Part shown: piece after piece, positions 12,809-25,165 of the stretch
How the letters are laid out: the number at the start of each line of letters is the position of its first letter
Position numbering within the stretch: the first letter of the stretch is position 1
From: Saccoglossus kowalevskii
Taxonomy: Eukaryota; Hemichordata; Enteropneusta; Harrimaniidae
Direction: 5' to 3'
Length of the DNA stretch: 41,392 nucleotides
NCBI RefSeq assembly: GCF_000003605.2
Contig: NW_003114958.1
Span: 5,870-47,261, forward strand
Notes under the pieces: generated by a model
Databases searched by the model: none
What the model was told of the DNA's origin: nothing
The model's input: the letters and a program-made list of their open reading frames with translations, nothing else
Made by a program: the position numbers and the translations under genes

Positions 12809-13869
12809 GTATTAAAGATGAAAAAGATGCGTGTCCCACAAGCCCTTGCGACGACAACGATAGTTACGACGACTATGGGAACACCGATGAGCAGAGTGAT
12901 GAAGGGGAGCAGTATACGAACGAGAAATCCTGCAAACCAACAGACATATCACAGGCTCCACCGGGAGAGGTTAATTATTCGACCAAAGTAGCGACATCCC
13001 CGCCACCGACAATCAAAACAGTTGACAAAATAGCCGAGAAAACTGAGTCATCGAGGACGAGCGTGAAAGAGCGTGAAACGTCACCACCGGTATCACCGTC
13101 TTCGTCGTCGTCCGCGCTGCTAGCAACGGACTCGGAAAAAAAATCAAAACGACCGCCACTTGAGATCTTGAAGAAAATCTTCCCCACCCATAAACTTGAA
13201 ATTTTAGAACTTATTTTGAAAGGCTGTAACGGGGATCTCATCAGCGCAATTGAACTGTTGCTGTCAAGTAGAACGTGTGTGCAGTACAACATCGCCAGAA
13301 ACAAGGATTCCACCCCGAGTGGCCACCCGTCGGAGCCGGGCAGAGACATGATTTCTATGGAGAGCGCCCTCACGCGATTAGACGACGAGAAAGAACGTAA
13401 TTCCGCTTTCCGGTCGTTGCAGCCGTCAACGAGCAGCGGAAGTCACCCGTATTACGCCAGTCTACCAATAACGTCACCACTACAGCACGGCTTCTCGTCG
13501 CGATCGCTGAATCGTTTCCAACCCTACCGACCGTCACCGTATTCTTCCCCACCAAACATCGACATGGCCTCGCTAGATCCGCGCCACGGCCGAGCGCAGC
13601 TACCACACTTACCGTACGACTACTTCAATCCTCTGCTCGCCATTCCGAACGGCAGATTCCCCCCACCGATGGTTGGGCCCCAAAGTCCGCTAGAAGAAGG
13701 TCTGCATCTGCGAAGTGCATTGAATAATAGACATCATTCTGTCGACACGCCCACCAGTGGGAGTAAAATATTGAACGGAGCAGCCGACATACCGGAAATG
13801 GGGAGGAGACACGAGAAATCGAATAGCGATTCAAAAACTGGGCATAAAGTGCGACACATTCTGAGTTAA
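12809..13869 (+). CDS. DMRT3: DMRT3 coding exon 2 with DMA domain
   Basis: Second and last coding exon, residues 158-510, ending at TAA. The reading frame is open upstream into the intron, but those 38 codons are intronic because the TTTTAG|GTATTA acceptor matches the phase of exon 1. Order of features: an acidic stretch (about residues 160-190, rich in D, E and S), a serine/proline-rich linker, then the DMA domain at about residues 271-312, with the segment [15 protein letters not shown], the core ILKGCNGDL and the end IELLLSSR. This is the DMRT3/4/5-type DMA domain, a UBA-like fold, and it matches vertebrate DMRT3 closely. The rest is low-complexity, rich in proline, serine and aromatic residues. 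Total length of 510 aa is slightly longer than human DMRT3 (472 aa as recalled). Antisense open frames across this exon are shadows. Confidence 0.93.
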
Positions 13870-14381
13870 ACCATATGAAATATGCACATTTGAATGAAAT
13901 GCATGTTACGTAACAAACGACTCTTGGAAACTGTCATGAATGAATATTTTCAAGTATAACGCAACTTGTGATAGGTCAAATATGGGTAAACGGCTGGACC
14001 AATAAGGTTGACTAAATTTGGAATAACGTCATAGCAGTGGTGTGTCGCCACTAATGGAAATAGGCCTCGCAGTTAACCGACTTAACACACGTCATCAAGT
14101 TTGTCATTTTTTATAAAAACAGTAGTGCCTATTGGATATGATGCAGCGGAACTTGCAGATATTGAGCCATTTGTTCATTAGTTTATGCGGAAAATCGTTT
14201 AGTCTCTGGAGTATAATTTCAAAAATGTCGGAACTGTTTTGCCAAGTAAAAGAAACTTAACAAAATCGCAGGAAACTAAAGTAAAAATTGACAAAAATAG
14301 AAGTCATTTAGACTTTACACCGGTTCTAGAGCCGCGTGATTTTTTTTTTTGAAGAAGAAGACAGTGGAACCAAAAACACGG

Positions 14382-14387
14382 AATAAA
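14382..14387 (+). terminator. DMRT3: Candidate DMRT3 polyadenylation signal
   Basis: AATAAA about 510 bp after the DMRT3 stop codon, followed at once by the GT-rich GTGTCTGTTT. It is the first canonical hexamer I see on this strand after the gene. Confidence 0.4.
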
Positions 14388-14512
14388 GTGTCTGTTTAAA
14401 ATGCAATCTGAACAAGAACAATTGTTAGTACTGTTGTTTGATGGTGTATGTTGATAAATTAGACTACGCTGTATTTGTAGCTAATACTGCTGCGTATTCT
14501 GCAAAATGATAA

Positions 14513-14602
14513 GATAAATCACAATCTGCTTCGGTCTACATTAAGACTGGAGTGTCGAACAATATTTAGAAATATAAATATATGTTTTCGTCTATATTGC
14601 GT
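14513..14602 (+). repeat. 90-bp repeat, left copy (recurs at 18910-18998)
   Basis: Begins GATAAATCACAATCTGCTTC and aligns with 18910-18998 in the same orientation at roughly 80% by eye. Shared blocks include GATAAATCA, TTCG, TCTACA, GGAGT, AACAATATT, AGAAATAT and ATGTTTTC. The two copies flank the CMAS gene. Class unknown. Confidence 0.6.
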
Positions 14603-14818
14603 TGTTTAAGCCACGCAACGCGCGCGTATGCGTATAATACAATCGCGTTTTATGCGTTGCATGAGACCCATATAAAAGATACGCGTTGCGATGACTGAGG
14701 AGCTTTGACGTCACAATAAACGGAACATGTTTATGCCACACGGCTTTGATACATCCATGGGCTGAACTTGTTTGCATGTGGGCATATGTACTGTTTGTAT
14801 TAGCATGTACTTGCGTAG

Positions 14819-14983
14819 TTAAAGCGGTAGCGTCGTCACCTGCGCATGCGTCAGATGGTCATAGCGTGTCGCTGTTCACAAACAAGCGTCTACCTATGAG
14901 CCTTTGCGTTTTTAGCGTGTGTTGTTATCGTCGCTTGGGACTCAATTCCCGCGCGTGCGAAGGTGACGACCCTCTCGCTTTAA
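14819..14983. mobile_element. TTAA-flanked miniature inverted-repeat element, about 165 bp
   Basis: The left end reads TTAAAGCGGTAGCGTCGTCA and the right end, read in reverse complement, TTAAAGCGAGAGGGTCGTCA. The inverted repeats extend about 32 bp through GCGCATGCG-type sequence. TTAA at both edges is the target site used by piggyBac- and Kolobok-type DNA transposons. There is no transposase, so this is a non-autonomous element. The terminal core GTCGTC plus GCATGCG is shared with the elements near 18000, 25031 and 28882. Confidence 0.7.
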
Positions 14984-15980
14984 GCAATTCAGATGTACGT
15001 TTTAACCCATGATACTCGATGTGATAACGAGAGCTGACTACTACTTAGATAAGTGTCCGGTAAACCACAGTCCATATTCAGACAGTGCCTAGACATAAAA
15101 GTAAAGATATCCTCGTCCAGACTTTGAAAGGGTGAGCTTCCCTAAATTAATAAATAAGTCTCTGAACAGTCTAATTGATTTTATGATCATTGCTGGACGC
15201 TTTTTATTTAAAAAAAAATTAAAGTTGTATCATGCTTTATTTTTCTAATCTGTTGCTCTAATAAAGAATTTAGTATATAAACATTATTCTTGTCCCGTTA
15301 TCCTGTACTGCGTCATATGAAGTGTAGCGTGAAGATAGATACTGAGCCAATAATATTATCACTGAGTGAACTACGTTGATTCCAGAAATATGCAAATTTT
15401 TGTGACGCCCGAGCTTGAGACACTGTCAATGAGGCCTTAAAGACAAGGGAATATACATATTATTGATATACACGATTCATGACTACTCGTCGCATCTTTC
15501 CCTCTATAAGCATTTGAACACATACGAGCCGAGTCCATGTATCTCATTATAGCTCCCTGCTCTATAAGACCGTTATCCGAGTCAGTCGACTTCTCAATTT
15601 TTCTTTCACAGCGCCCCCAGCGGTTCATCTCATTAAACATTTAATTTAGGGTATACGGTTAAAATGTTAACTTCCGGGAATTCGCCGTATGCTGCACACA
15701 TTTATCGATTTATTCCATTGATGAAAACCGTGTATGATCGTTGACAATTTGGTAAGTATTTTAGCAGTGTATCATCTGTATAATGCGTAAAAGAGCTGAC
15801 TGGCATTCGACTCCCAGAGTACGGCATCATAAAGAATAACGCCATAGTGCGCGATATCGACTGCTGACAGCATTATGAACATCACATTTTACCTCAGTGA
15901 TAAAATATGGTAGCATAAACCTACATAAAATACACTGCTTCTCGTTCAATACAACTGACGCCAGATACCTAGTATTAACG

Positions 15981-15990
15981 GCGCATGCGC
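15981..15990. promoter_or_regulatory. NRF1-like palindrome upstream of CMAS
   Basis: GCGCATGCGC is the palindromic core of the NRF1 consensus. It lies about 450 bp upstream of the CMAS start. The same GCATGCGC string occurs in the local miniature transposons, so it could be a transposon remnant. Function is inferred from motif match alone. Confidence 0.25.
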
Positions 15991-16294
15991 AGTGCCCGAG
16001 AAATGGGGGTCAACCAGATGTCAGTTCATGTAAATACCTTGGCAATATGTTGAAACACTGTGTAAAGGCGTGGTTCTCTTTCTCTAAAATGCCGGTATGT
16101 GGACGCCATGTTTCAATGAAACTCGCACACGTCATCAGTTCGGGGTCTAACAATACGGTGTTTTGGGGCGTCTGCTTATCACAGTTTAATACGGCATGTA
16201 CCTTCAATTCCATTGAATAAACATTGACTCTACTACCACACAGGTTTATTTTCATACTGAAAAAAAAAACATGTTCCAATTAATGTGAAATCAC

Positions 16295-16302
16295 TATAAA
16301 TA
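16295..16302 (+). promoter_or_regulatory. CMAS: Candidate TATA box for CMAS
   Basis: TATAAATA, 138 bp upstream of the CMAS ATG. A start site 25-30 bp downstream would give a 5' leader of about 110 nt. No splice is needed between it and the ATG, consistent with an intronless gene, though a spliced leader cannot be excluded. Confidence 0.4.
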
Positions 16303-16430
16303 AGATCCCACCCGTTAATTGAAATGGTTTCGTCCATTGACGGGAATCGTGTTGCTACAGGTTGTCACTATCAGCATTGCGTGCAGGTATAGTTCTTATT
16401 TCACTGTTTTCACTCTACTGCCATCACTGA

Positions 16431-17619
<1,189 letters not shown>

Positions 17620-17960
17620 CGCATTGATCGCTGATCGATTACTACAGTGTTGGATCAATTCGGTGTTAAGAGTGGGGGGGGGGGTACGATACGCTAATGA
17701 AGAAGGACGGGATTGTACCTCAAAAGATTCGTATGTAATTATGGGAAATAGTTATTAATCAACATGTAATTTATTGGTATTATAAAATTACATTTAATAT
17801 ATAAAAGGCAATTCGTGGTTGTCATTGGTTACGGAGGGATGGCATACTCTTTCTAGTATGGTCGAATCCTTTCTTGCCCAGTGCAATATATATTTGCACA
17901 TAGTGTAGAAAGTTGATCGTTTATTTGTTTATAATTGCTATTCCTCAGTACGCATGACAA

Positions 17961-18377
17961 GACGGTGGTCGTCGCGCCGCACGCATGCGCGAGATATTCG
18001 AACACAGATAACGACTTTGAGTGTTGCGCAGATTAAAGGGCGGCAGCCGTCGTGCCGCGTCCTGTTCGATATGGAACTCATAGCGACGTACACAGCGCGT
18101 GTAAAATACATTGTTTATTTACATGAAATTCGAACACGCGCTGCGCGACGACCACCGCGCTTTAAGTACCAAAAATACGTTGTCAAGGTTTAACTAAGAA
18201 ATGCCAGGGATGTTTGGAACGCGTAAACGAATATTCTAAAATTGGTATTTAGTGCCCATTACCTCCACATCAAAACTCGCGTTCGTGCTTGCTCATGGGA
18301 GAGCGTATTTATAATTTGTTGGAAAATCCATATTTATCAACATAAATACCGCGCATGCGTGGTACGACGACCGCCGG
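17961..18377. mobile_element. Outer miniature inverted-repeat element (interrupted)
   Basis: The left end GACGGTGGTCGTCGCGCCGC continues into ACGCATGCGCG. The right end in reverse complement reads GCCGGCGGTCGTCGTACC and then ACGCATGCGCGG. Arms are about 30 bp with a few mismatches. The TTAA flanks are not intact. The 133-bp element at 18033-18165 sits inside it, so without that insertion it would be about 290 bp. No transposase is encoded. Confidence 0.5.
18033..18165 (-). mobile_element. TTAA-flanked miniature element, 133 bp, nested
   Basis: Starts TTAAAGGGCGGCAGCCGTCG and ends, in reverse complement, TTAAAGCGCGGTGGTCGTCG. Its reverse complement aligns nearly base for base with 25031-25165, including GCGCAGCGCGTGTTCGAA, CAATGTATTTTACACGCG, TACGTCGCTATG and AACAGGACGCGG. 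Both TTAA edges are intact. This is the best-preserved copy of the family. Confidence 0.8.
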
Positions 18378-18909
18378 CTTTGTGCGTAGGCATGGTATAA
18401 GTAATCTCTCGATAATGAGATGTATACAACAACAAAAAACATATTTAGAATATACATTACTGCACATTCGATTTCACGGCAGATGTGGTGACAGGCACTG
18501 CCGTAAATATACTGGCATTCAACTAGTTACTAGGAGACGCTAAAATTTATAATGCATGTTATCCGCCGCGTGTGCGATTCACGGAAGCTGAGCCGATACA
18601 TGGCCACGATCGAACTGTAACAACGCTATGTACGCTGTTTGCAGAACAGAATTTGTGTTACCATCACGTTCATTGTGGAATATGTATGGTTGTGAATATA
18701 TTAAAGATTCAATGTTACATGTAAATTTTAATATTGTTGCTATGTTAATGACTGCACTGGGCTTTGTTGTTGTGACACGAATCTGAGTGTTCGGTCGATG
18801 AAACACATTTTCTAATACGCATGTGAACTGGTTGTTTTGGCATGTACAATTATAACAGTCCATGCACACGTAATTGTTATTTTTCATCTAACAAACACAG
18901 TTTTGTGAT

Positions 18910-18998
18910 GATAAATCAGAATCTAATTCGTTCTACAGTATGGAGTATCAACAATATTAAGAAATATATATAAATGTTTTCATACTAGTATTGCATCT
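18910..18998 (+). repeat. 90-bp repeat, right copy (see 14513-14602)
   Basis: Begins GATAAATCAGAATCTAATTC and ends near ATGTTTTCATACTAGTATTG. Same orientation as the left copy, 4.4 kb away on the other side of CMAS. Confidence 0.6.
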
Positions 18999-21262
18999 TT
19001 GAAAAAGCTCGATTTGTTCGAATATTTCGCCCGTCTTCGAATTTCATCCAATCACGGCATGTGTTATGATCATGCGCAGTGGAATTGTACAGTATCACAA
19101 ATTAAGAACAGTGCGTATGTAGGCGATTAAAGCCACTACCAATGTCATCACGTTTTCCAATACTCTACCTATCACGTTACAGGTAATTAGATCAAGATTG
19201 GAAAAGTAACGTAAAACATGTCTTGGTCAGAATAAATAAACAGACGACAGACGCTTGTAAATTGAAATCTGGTCCCACTGCATCATGGTGGAACTGGTAA
19301 AGGTCAACCTGATATCGACACAATTTGGTTCAGATACGTCACATTCAATTTTCGGAACTCTTCTGTAAACCCTTTCAAACTATACATTTGGCATCGTATT
19401 TGTACGAGTAGGATGTGATGTAATTTTCCACGTGAAATTGATTTTGCAGAATGTGAGCAACATTGTACGTAAGCGATGCTACTATAGACTGGTTCAAGTT
19501 GGCGCGGAACAGAAGAAAGTTGATTCCTTTGTCGGATTACCATGGTATCTCACGACACTGTGTCACGTGATTCGGCTGATGTATAGTAAATTGTGAATTT
19601 ACCTCACGTGGGTGACTAGTATGCTACTTGCATACAATTAGCATGTCGGTATAGCGAATGAGATCAGTTATCGTAAATGTGTGTAGAAAGGAACCTTAGA
19701 AGCAAATTGCCGCCTATATCTCGTTGACGGCGAACCGCGAGATAACCACGAGCCTTTTATTTGGCATCCTCCGCCGTCCGCCGTTACAAACACATTGGTA
19801 ACATAGGCCAAAGGAACAATGGACGCCGCGACGGCTGAGAATAACCCACTCTCGAGGGACAAAACGAGTCCTAGTAGTTCTCTCGTTTTCATCGAGTTCC
19901 CGACGGCCAATTGCGTTATAAATATATATAATAATAATAATTATTATAATAATTATAGATAAATATTCTCTATCCATAAAGAATGCATTTCTAAAACATT
20001 TATTTTCAACAACAAATAGATCTGCACTCTGACCAATAATAATTTAAATTGATGATATTTAGATAAAGTTCTATACCCGATTGCCAATGATGAATGTTCT
20101 TATTCTGGCACCGCCCTGACTATTGATATCACTAAATGATTTAAATCATATGCCTGGCATGGTTTATTTAATTCAGCCTCGTTATATTGAAAACAATAAC
20201 ATTTATACGAAAGGTGATAGTAAGTAGGGGACAACAACCTGGGCCAATCTTTTACAACGTTTTGTGAAGTTATATAAGAGAACGCATACGGCCATTGGCA
20301 CGTGATGATCCATATTCCCGCAGACTTTCTTTAGTGAATATACCGTGACCACGACTGGGCGAGAACGAAGATGTACAACAATGGTGGATTTGATAACGTA
20401 CTGGGACACCCTAACATAACACTGATACTCGCAACTGGCCTGTCTGTACTGCTTTCTATACACTGATAAGGTTGCGTATAGAAACACAATTGTGTCAGAC
20501 GGCGAGTTTCAACTTGAACTCTCTTGCTTATATTTGCTAGAAGAGCTGCGAGTTGGCAAAGTATAGAGCCACCGAACGAGGCCATGTTCCGGCGTTCTCG
20601 TTGAAAACAATCCATCGGCTAACAGCCTAAAAATTCAGTAACACGGACATGGACATGTATTCTATACTTGTTATATATATAATAGTTATATTTTATCAAT
20701 TTCTCTATACATACATATTAACAGTGAATATCAAACAATGAATGCATATACCTGTGGAATACTTTATCTTCACTTGGAATTAATTAAGCCATTTTCGCTA
20801 AAGGTGAAAATAAAATCCGGCGAATGTATACCTTTTTTTATTTTACATTCAACTCGTGAAAAAAAAGTGAAAATGAATTCCAGCTAAAATAAAGTATTTT
20901 ACAGTAAGCGAACCTCTAGGTGACAACGTACTGACAAACAAACAAACCCCAAAAGCGAACAAACAATCCACTCTTATAGTATGCCCAAACACACCACAAA
21001 TCACGTGTGAAGTGAGTGTAGAATTATAAACAGTAGTGGCGCTACACTGCGATTTGCAGGTGTTATTAAAATAAATTGATCGTCAAAAATATATCCGTTT
21101 ATACGATATTAATAAGTTTCCATGATTTTGACGATGATGTTACACTACAGTACGTTGTATTATTTTACAATAAGACGCGTCGTCATGACAACTATGCAAA
21201 CCAGCCACTGAAAATGCCGAGAAGTACACCAATTTATATAAAGGTGTAGTGATGATGATTTG

Positions 21263-21268
21263 TTTATT
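21263..21268 (-). terminator. DMRT2: Candidate DMRT2 polyadenylation signal
   Basis: TTTATT on the + strand gives AATAAA on the DMRT2 strand, about 240 nt after its stop codon. It is the first canonical hexamer downstream on that strand that I see. Confidence 0.4.
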
Positions 21269-21504
21269 TTGCACTAAATTAATTCACATCCACGAAAAAG
21301 AGAAACGCCATCTAAAAAATAGTTTCTGTTCGTTATATACAGTGAAAATGTAAATTGTTTACATCAAACCTTGTACAAAACTTGGATTCCCATTTCGGTC
21401 AGTAACAGTTCTGAAATTGACGAAGAATATTTGGGCACAATTATTCCTAAATAAACATTAAATATAATTGTCTTTGAATCGTATTGGCTGTTTTTATAAC
21501 CCGT

Positions 21505-22349
21505 TCAATGCTTGCCGATAAGGGACTCAACAGAAAACGCCAAAGCACGAGCGGAAACGACACCGGTCTCCCGAAGTTTATCTTTCGCATCACCCGGAGT
21601 GTTTTGCGACATATCATCGTCGTCACTTGCATCACATTCCATGCTACTGGTTGTTGAGTCGTCGTCACGAAACGGTTTACTCTGTGGTGATATTCTCTTG
21701 CTGGCGAGTTTATCCGGTGGTGAAAAGGCTGACTTTTCTCGGAGGAGATGATTGGTCACTGATGCCGATGACGATGCCATGTACACACGTGACTGTGCCG
21801 CGAACAAGCGATTGGCCAATTTCCCTACACTTGCCTGACTCGCCAAATAACGCGATATATGAAACGGTAGCTGTTCGCTAGAATATGAATTAAACTGGTT
21901 GCTAATAAACGGCCACGACGTCATATTCTGAATATTCATGGCTGCAGACTGTCGCATTGTGCCGACGACCTGCTCTATCGCTTTCTCTAAATTGCCACCA
22001 CATCCTTGCAAGACCAGCTCCAGCACACTCGGGCTTTGATCGGGAAATATGCGCGTGAGGAATTCTTTGGGCGCGATGTTCACCTTCGGCAACGTTCGTA
22101 AAACCATCGGCGTTCCCGAGTATTGTGAATTGATCAGGCTCGGAGCGGCACCGCTAACACTCTGAAGAAATCGAAACTGCCGTTCGCGATCCAACAATAT
22201 GGTGGTGTCTAGTTCTTTATCCGCGAAACAGCGCCGCTTTCTCAGGCGCTCACTTAAAGGTGTTGGCAGGTAAAGCCCTGGGTAGTTGTTGTTGTTGCTG
22301 TTATTCGATGCAATATTCGACATCAGTCGATTGGCTCGGGCCCGGTAAC
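21505..22349 (-). CDS. DMRT2: DMRT2 coding exon 2 with DMA domain
   Basis: Second coding exon of a 429-residue protein (residues 149-429). The acceptor TTTGATAACAG|GTTACC restores the glycine codon split by the donor, giving ILEG-YR across the junction; vertebrate DMRT2 has ILEGYR at the matching place. The DMRT2-specific segment RLRKRRCFADKEL is at about residues 183-195. A clear DMA domain follows at about 240-278, with PKEFLTRIFPDQSPSVLELV, the core GCGGNLEKAIEQ and VV. As I recall it, vertebrate DMRT2 lacks this domain. Then come serine-rich sequence, an acidic patch (about 375-394) and the final FSVESLIGKH, which fits the eh1-like Groucho-binding pattern FxIxx(I/L)(I/L). The stop TGA is at 21507-21505. 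The poly-N/S stretch early in the exon is encoded by GTT/GCT-type repeats on the + strand. Confidence 0.92.
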
Positions 22350-23691
22350 CTGTTATCAAAAGAAACAGAACGAGAATTAGAAAGTTTCGACCAATAAATG
22401 CGTAAGTGTGTACGTAACCTTCTGAACCCGGTGATAAGTTAGTGTAAATATACCATGAGTCGAAACGAAAATAAATCAGAGTATTTTAAGCCCCCGTTCC
22501 ATATGCCACCTCTCGATTTGGTATATGTCATAAAGATATGCATATCAAAGCAATTAATTTTACATCATAGTGAAACCCACAGCATTCAATTTACAAAAAC
22601 ACTATCCCAAATTAGCAGCCATCAGCGGATCAAATTGTCTTATCTGAGGCGCGAGCACGATAGGTTTACTTGTTGGGTAATGTTGTGTTTTACTGTGGGA
22701 GATCGTTTAATTAAAGGGACCAGGAAACAACCTATCACCGACACAGTTAACCTTGTCGACACGTAAACACCGGCATCTTGTCAGATCTTGTGCACTTGCA
22801 ATCGCATTATAACACATCCAAACTACGTCAAAGGCGGGGAACCGCAACCAAATTCAAACTTCGCTCTACTTGCGGCGATAAATGACAGAATATCTCCCAA
22901 TTTTTGAAATCGGGAACGGATAAAATCGTGGGAAAACCGCTAATTTAAAGTTGCGTCTCACATCAGGGGCGTGGACAGCACGTGTCGTCGCCAAGTGACG
23001 TCGCCTGTTAAAGACTCCCAATTGGCGCTAATGACTCAAATAGACGCTACTTCGGTAGATGAATTCTGCTCCCGAAGCGTCAAGCGTTGTTCCACGGGAT
23101 GACACCGACAAATCACTACATCAAGTAAGAGTATTAATAATAGACGAACTTTTTCGGCATTCGGTGATACTTGTATCGTATTCTTAAGGTCACGTATGGG
23201 AATTCAATACTCGGAAATCAAATATGTTCCGTAACGTTATGTAAACAGGATTGAGTTACGAAAATACGAATGTTTTTTATTATCGGTTATTTATTTTAAG
23301 TCTCGGCATCAAAATTGCTGGACTATACTCATCGCATGCTATGTGTATGACATCAATGCTAACTTTGCTTCCTTTTTCTTGTTTATATTCAGCTAAATTG
23401 TAGTCGACCGCGGGCAAATGCGAAAAAGGATCATTTTCGATAGTTCCTTTTCATGGATATTTGACCCATGTTTAGTGCGAAAAAAAAGCCAGTTCAGTGA
23501 TCATTTTTATTGTCAGTCTGATAAATGAAATAAACACAACGGTACATATTTTAAAGCGCTACTCTTCCAATTTCGCGTTAACAAACAATGTATTTTATAC
23601 TGTAGCGCTAATGTAACCAAATATTACAATATATGCACCCAAATAATAGCAAACGACATTCTAAAAATCGATGCTGTCGTCCTTCGCTTAC
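22350..23691 (-). other. DMRT2: DMRT2 intron (1,342 bp, phase 1)
   Basis: Donor CTTGAAG|GTAAGC and acceptor GATAACAG are both consensus, and the phase agrees. No recognised element lies inside. The open frame at 22455-22766 on the opposite strand has no recognisable similarity. Confidence 0.88.
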
Positions 23692-24136
23692 CTTCAAGTA
23701 TTTCTTTCGCATTTGTAGCGCTTTGCTGCTTGCCGATGCGTTGGTATACTCTCTTGGCGGCCGAATTCGATGACTTGGTTTTCGTTCCTTTGCTGACTTC
23801 CGTAGCTTGCTGTCTTCTGAGCGCTACCTGCGCTGCCATTACGCGTTGCCGTTCCACGACCAGCAAACAATTGGCGCACTGACAGTCCCTCCAACGACAG
23901 TACCGCTTATGTCCTTTCAAGCAGGAGACGACGCCGTGATTACGACATCGAGCACACTTCGGTGTTCGGAGAAGCCGGCGATGAATCACGGTACCACTGC
24001 CATGGTCGTTATTGGTACCGGAGACGGACATGCCGCTATTTGAGTTCTCGTTTTTCTTTTTCGCGTTTTCAAATTCGGTCGGAACTATTTTGTACGCAGT
24101 TCCCTGAAGTCCCACACTTGTCATCGTACTGAACAT
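23692..24136 (-). CDS. DMRT2: DMRT2 (Dmrt11E-type) transcription factor, coding exon 1 with DM domain
   Basis: Encodes residues 1-148 plus the first base of codon 149. The DM domain is at about residues 58-112 with all eight zinc ligands: C61, C64, H67, H76, C80, C85, C87 and C90. [19 protein letters not shown] and [11 protein letters not shown] are near-identical to vertebrate DMRT2 and unlike DMRT1, 3, 4 or 5. RVYQR (about 129-133) and AKEILEG just before the splice are further DMRT2 signatures. The ATG at 24136 is the first after an in-frame TAA but has a weak context; the second Met, five residues in at 24124, has A at -3 and may be the true start. Vertebrate DMRT2 acts in somite patterning and myogenesis; the role here is inferred. 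The leader of about 57 residues is shorter than the acidic N-terminus of human DMRT2. Confidence 0.92.
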
Positions 24137-24316
24137 GGGAAAGATGTATAATGTCGAGTTGATTTACCCCAGTATCGACCGACTTCCGCGATGTGTTGCC
24201 TGGTGACTGTGCTGGTGACGCGAACAGTCTATCGTTTGTGTAACCGCCTTCTAAGTCAAATGCACTAAATGCCAAACTGATGTTTCTTTGATCCTCTGTG
24301 ATTTTACAAGTATCAA

Positions 24317-24322
24317 TTTATA
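24317..24322 (-). promoter_or_regulatory. DMRT2: Possible TATA box for DMRT2
   Basis: TTTATA on the + strand reads TATAAA on the DMRT2 strand, about 180 bp upstream of the ATG. A start site 25-30 bp downstream would leave a leader of about 150 nt. In AT-rich DNA such matches are common, so this is weak. Confidence 0.25.
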
Positions 24323-25030
24323 ATCCACAGTTCTCGCTGCAATATGTATTGCTTTCTATTTCCACATTAGCTAAACAGGTCTCTTACGTGACGCACTTTA
24401 GTATTCGCTTATTTCGGTGAGCCAAATAATATATTGTCCTATATGCACGCCAGTTCAGCAGTATGCAAACGAGTCTTCAACAGCACAGTTCGTTTCGACG
24501 AAACTTCTTCTATGTCCACAAACCAAATACACGGTGGTAAGTCAGCTTGCATGTAGTCCTAAAATTGCGTTGTCAATACGTTCAACGAACTACTCTAAGT
24601 TGCTCTCCCTGTCTTAGATGAGCCAACACTAATATTGGAGGTTGTGTCAAACCAGGCGCGTTGAAACGCGGTATGCAACTGTAATCAGTCACTCTGGCCC
24701 CTCCAGGCTTGAAGACCACCCTGGACCCTGGAGTAAACGGAGAATAAAAACACGGTTAAATTTATCAGATAAATCCACTAACTTCTCAGTTATCATAGGG
24801 TATAATGGGTGATCGAAGGCGTTATTTTGCCAAAAAAACGGAGGAAGTCTCCCATCTAAATATCTGGGATATATATCTTACAAAAGCAAACTTATAGTTA
24901 AATTTATTAGTTTAAAGTTTAAACATATTTTTAGTGGTGATGATTGCCATACGTATTCGATCTGAGAATAGTCGTACATGCTAATGTTATCACCAACAAT
25001 TATTACGAACAAAATTACTCTTGTTTGTTC

Positions 25031-25165
25031 TTAAAGGGCGGTGGTCGTCGCGCAGCGCGTGTTCGAAATTCATGTAAACAAACAATGTATTTTACACGCG
25101 TTGTCACGGTGTACGTCGCTATGGGTACTGTATCTAACAGGACGCGGCGCGACGACCGTGGCTAT
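25031..25165 (+). mobile_element. Miniature inverted-repeat element, about 135 bp
   Basis: Starts TTAAAGGGCGGTGGTCGTCG. The right end GGCGCGACGACCGTGGC is the inverted match of the left. It aligns across its length with the reverse complement of 18033-18165. The left TTAA is intact and the right one is lost. The open frame at 24944-25300 runs through it and is not a gene. Confidence 0.75.

Noticed and set aside
12975-13834. Three open frames antisense to DMRT3 exon 2
   Set aside because: Shadows of the DMRT3 coding exon, caused by its codon composition.
17813-17885. tRNA-like segment with GGTCGAATCC
   Set aside because: The B-box-like match lacks a matching A box and a cloverleaf fold that I can draw.
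17954-18193. 79-codon open frame downstream of CMAS
   Set aside because: It lies across the nested miniature transposons and has arginine-rich sequence driven by CG-rich inverted repeats.
19920-19962. AT-rich palindrome as a functional cruciform
   Set aside because: It is explained by simple (TAA/TTA) repeats and common in AT-rich DNA.
24069-24275. Open frame overlapping the start of DMRT2 exon 1 in another frame
   Set aside because: Joining it to the DM-domain frame would need an intron of only about 40 nt; the main frame has its own ATG after an in-frame stop.
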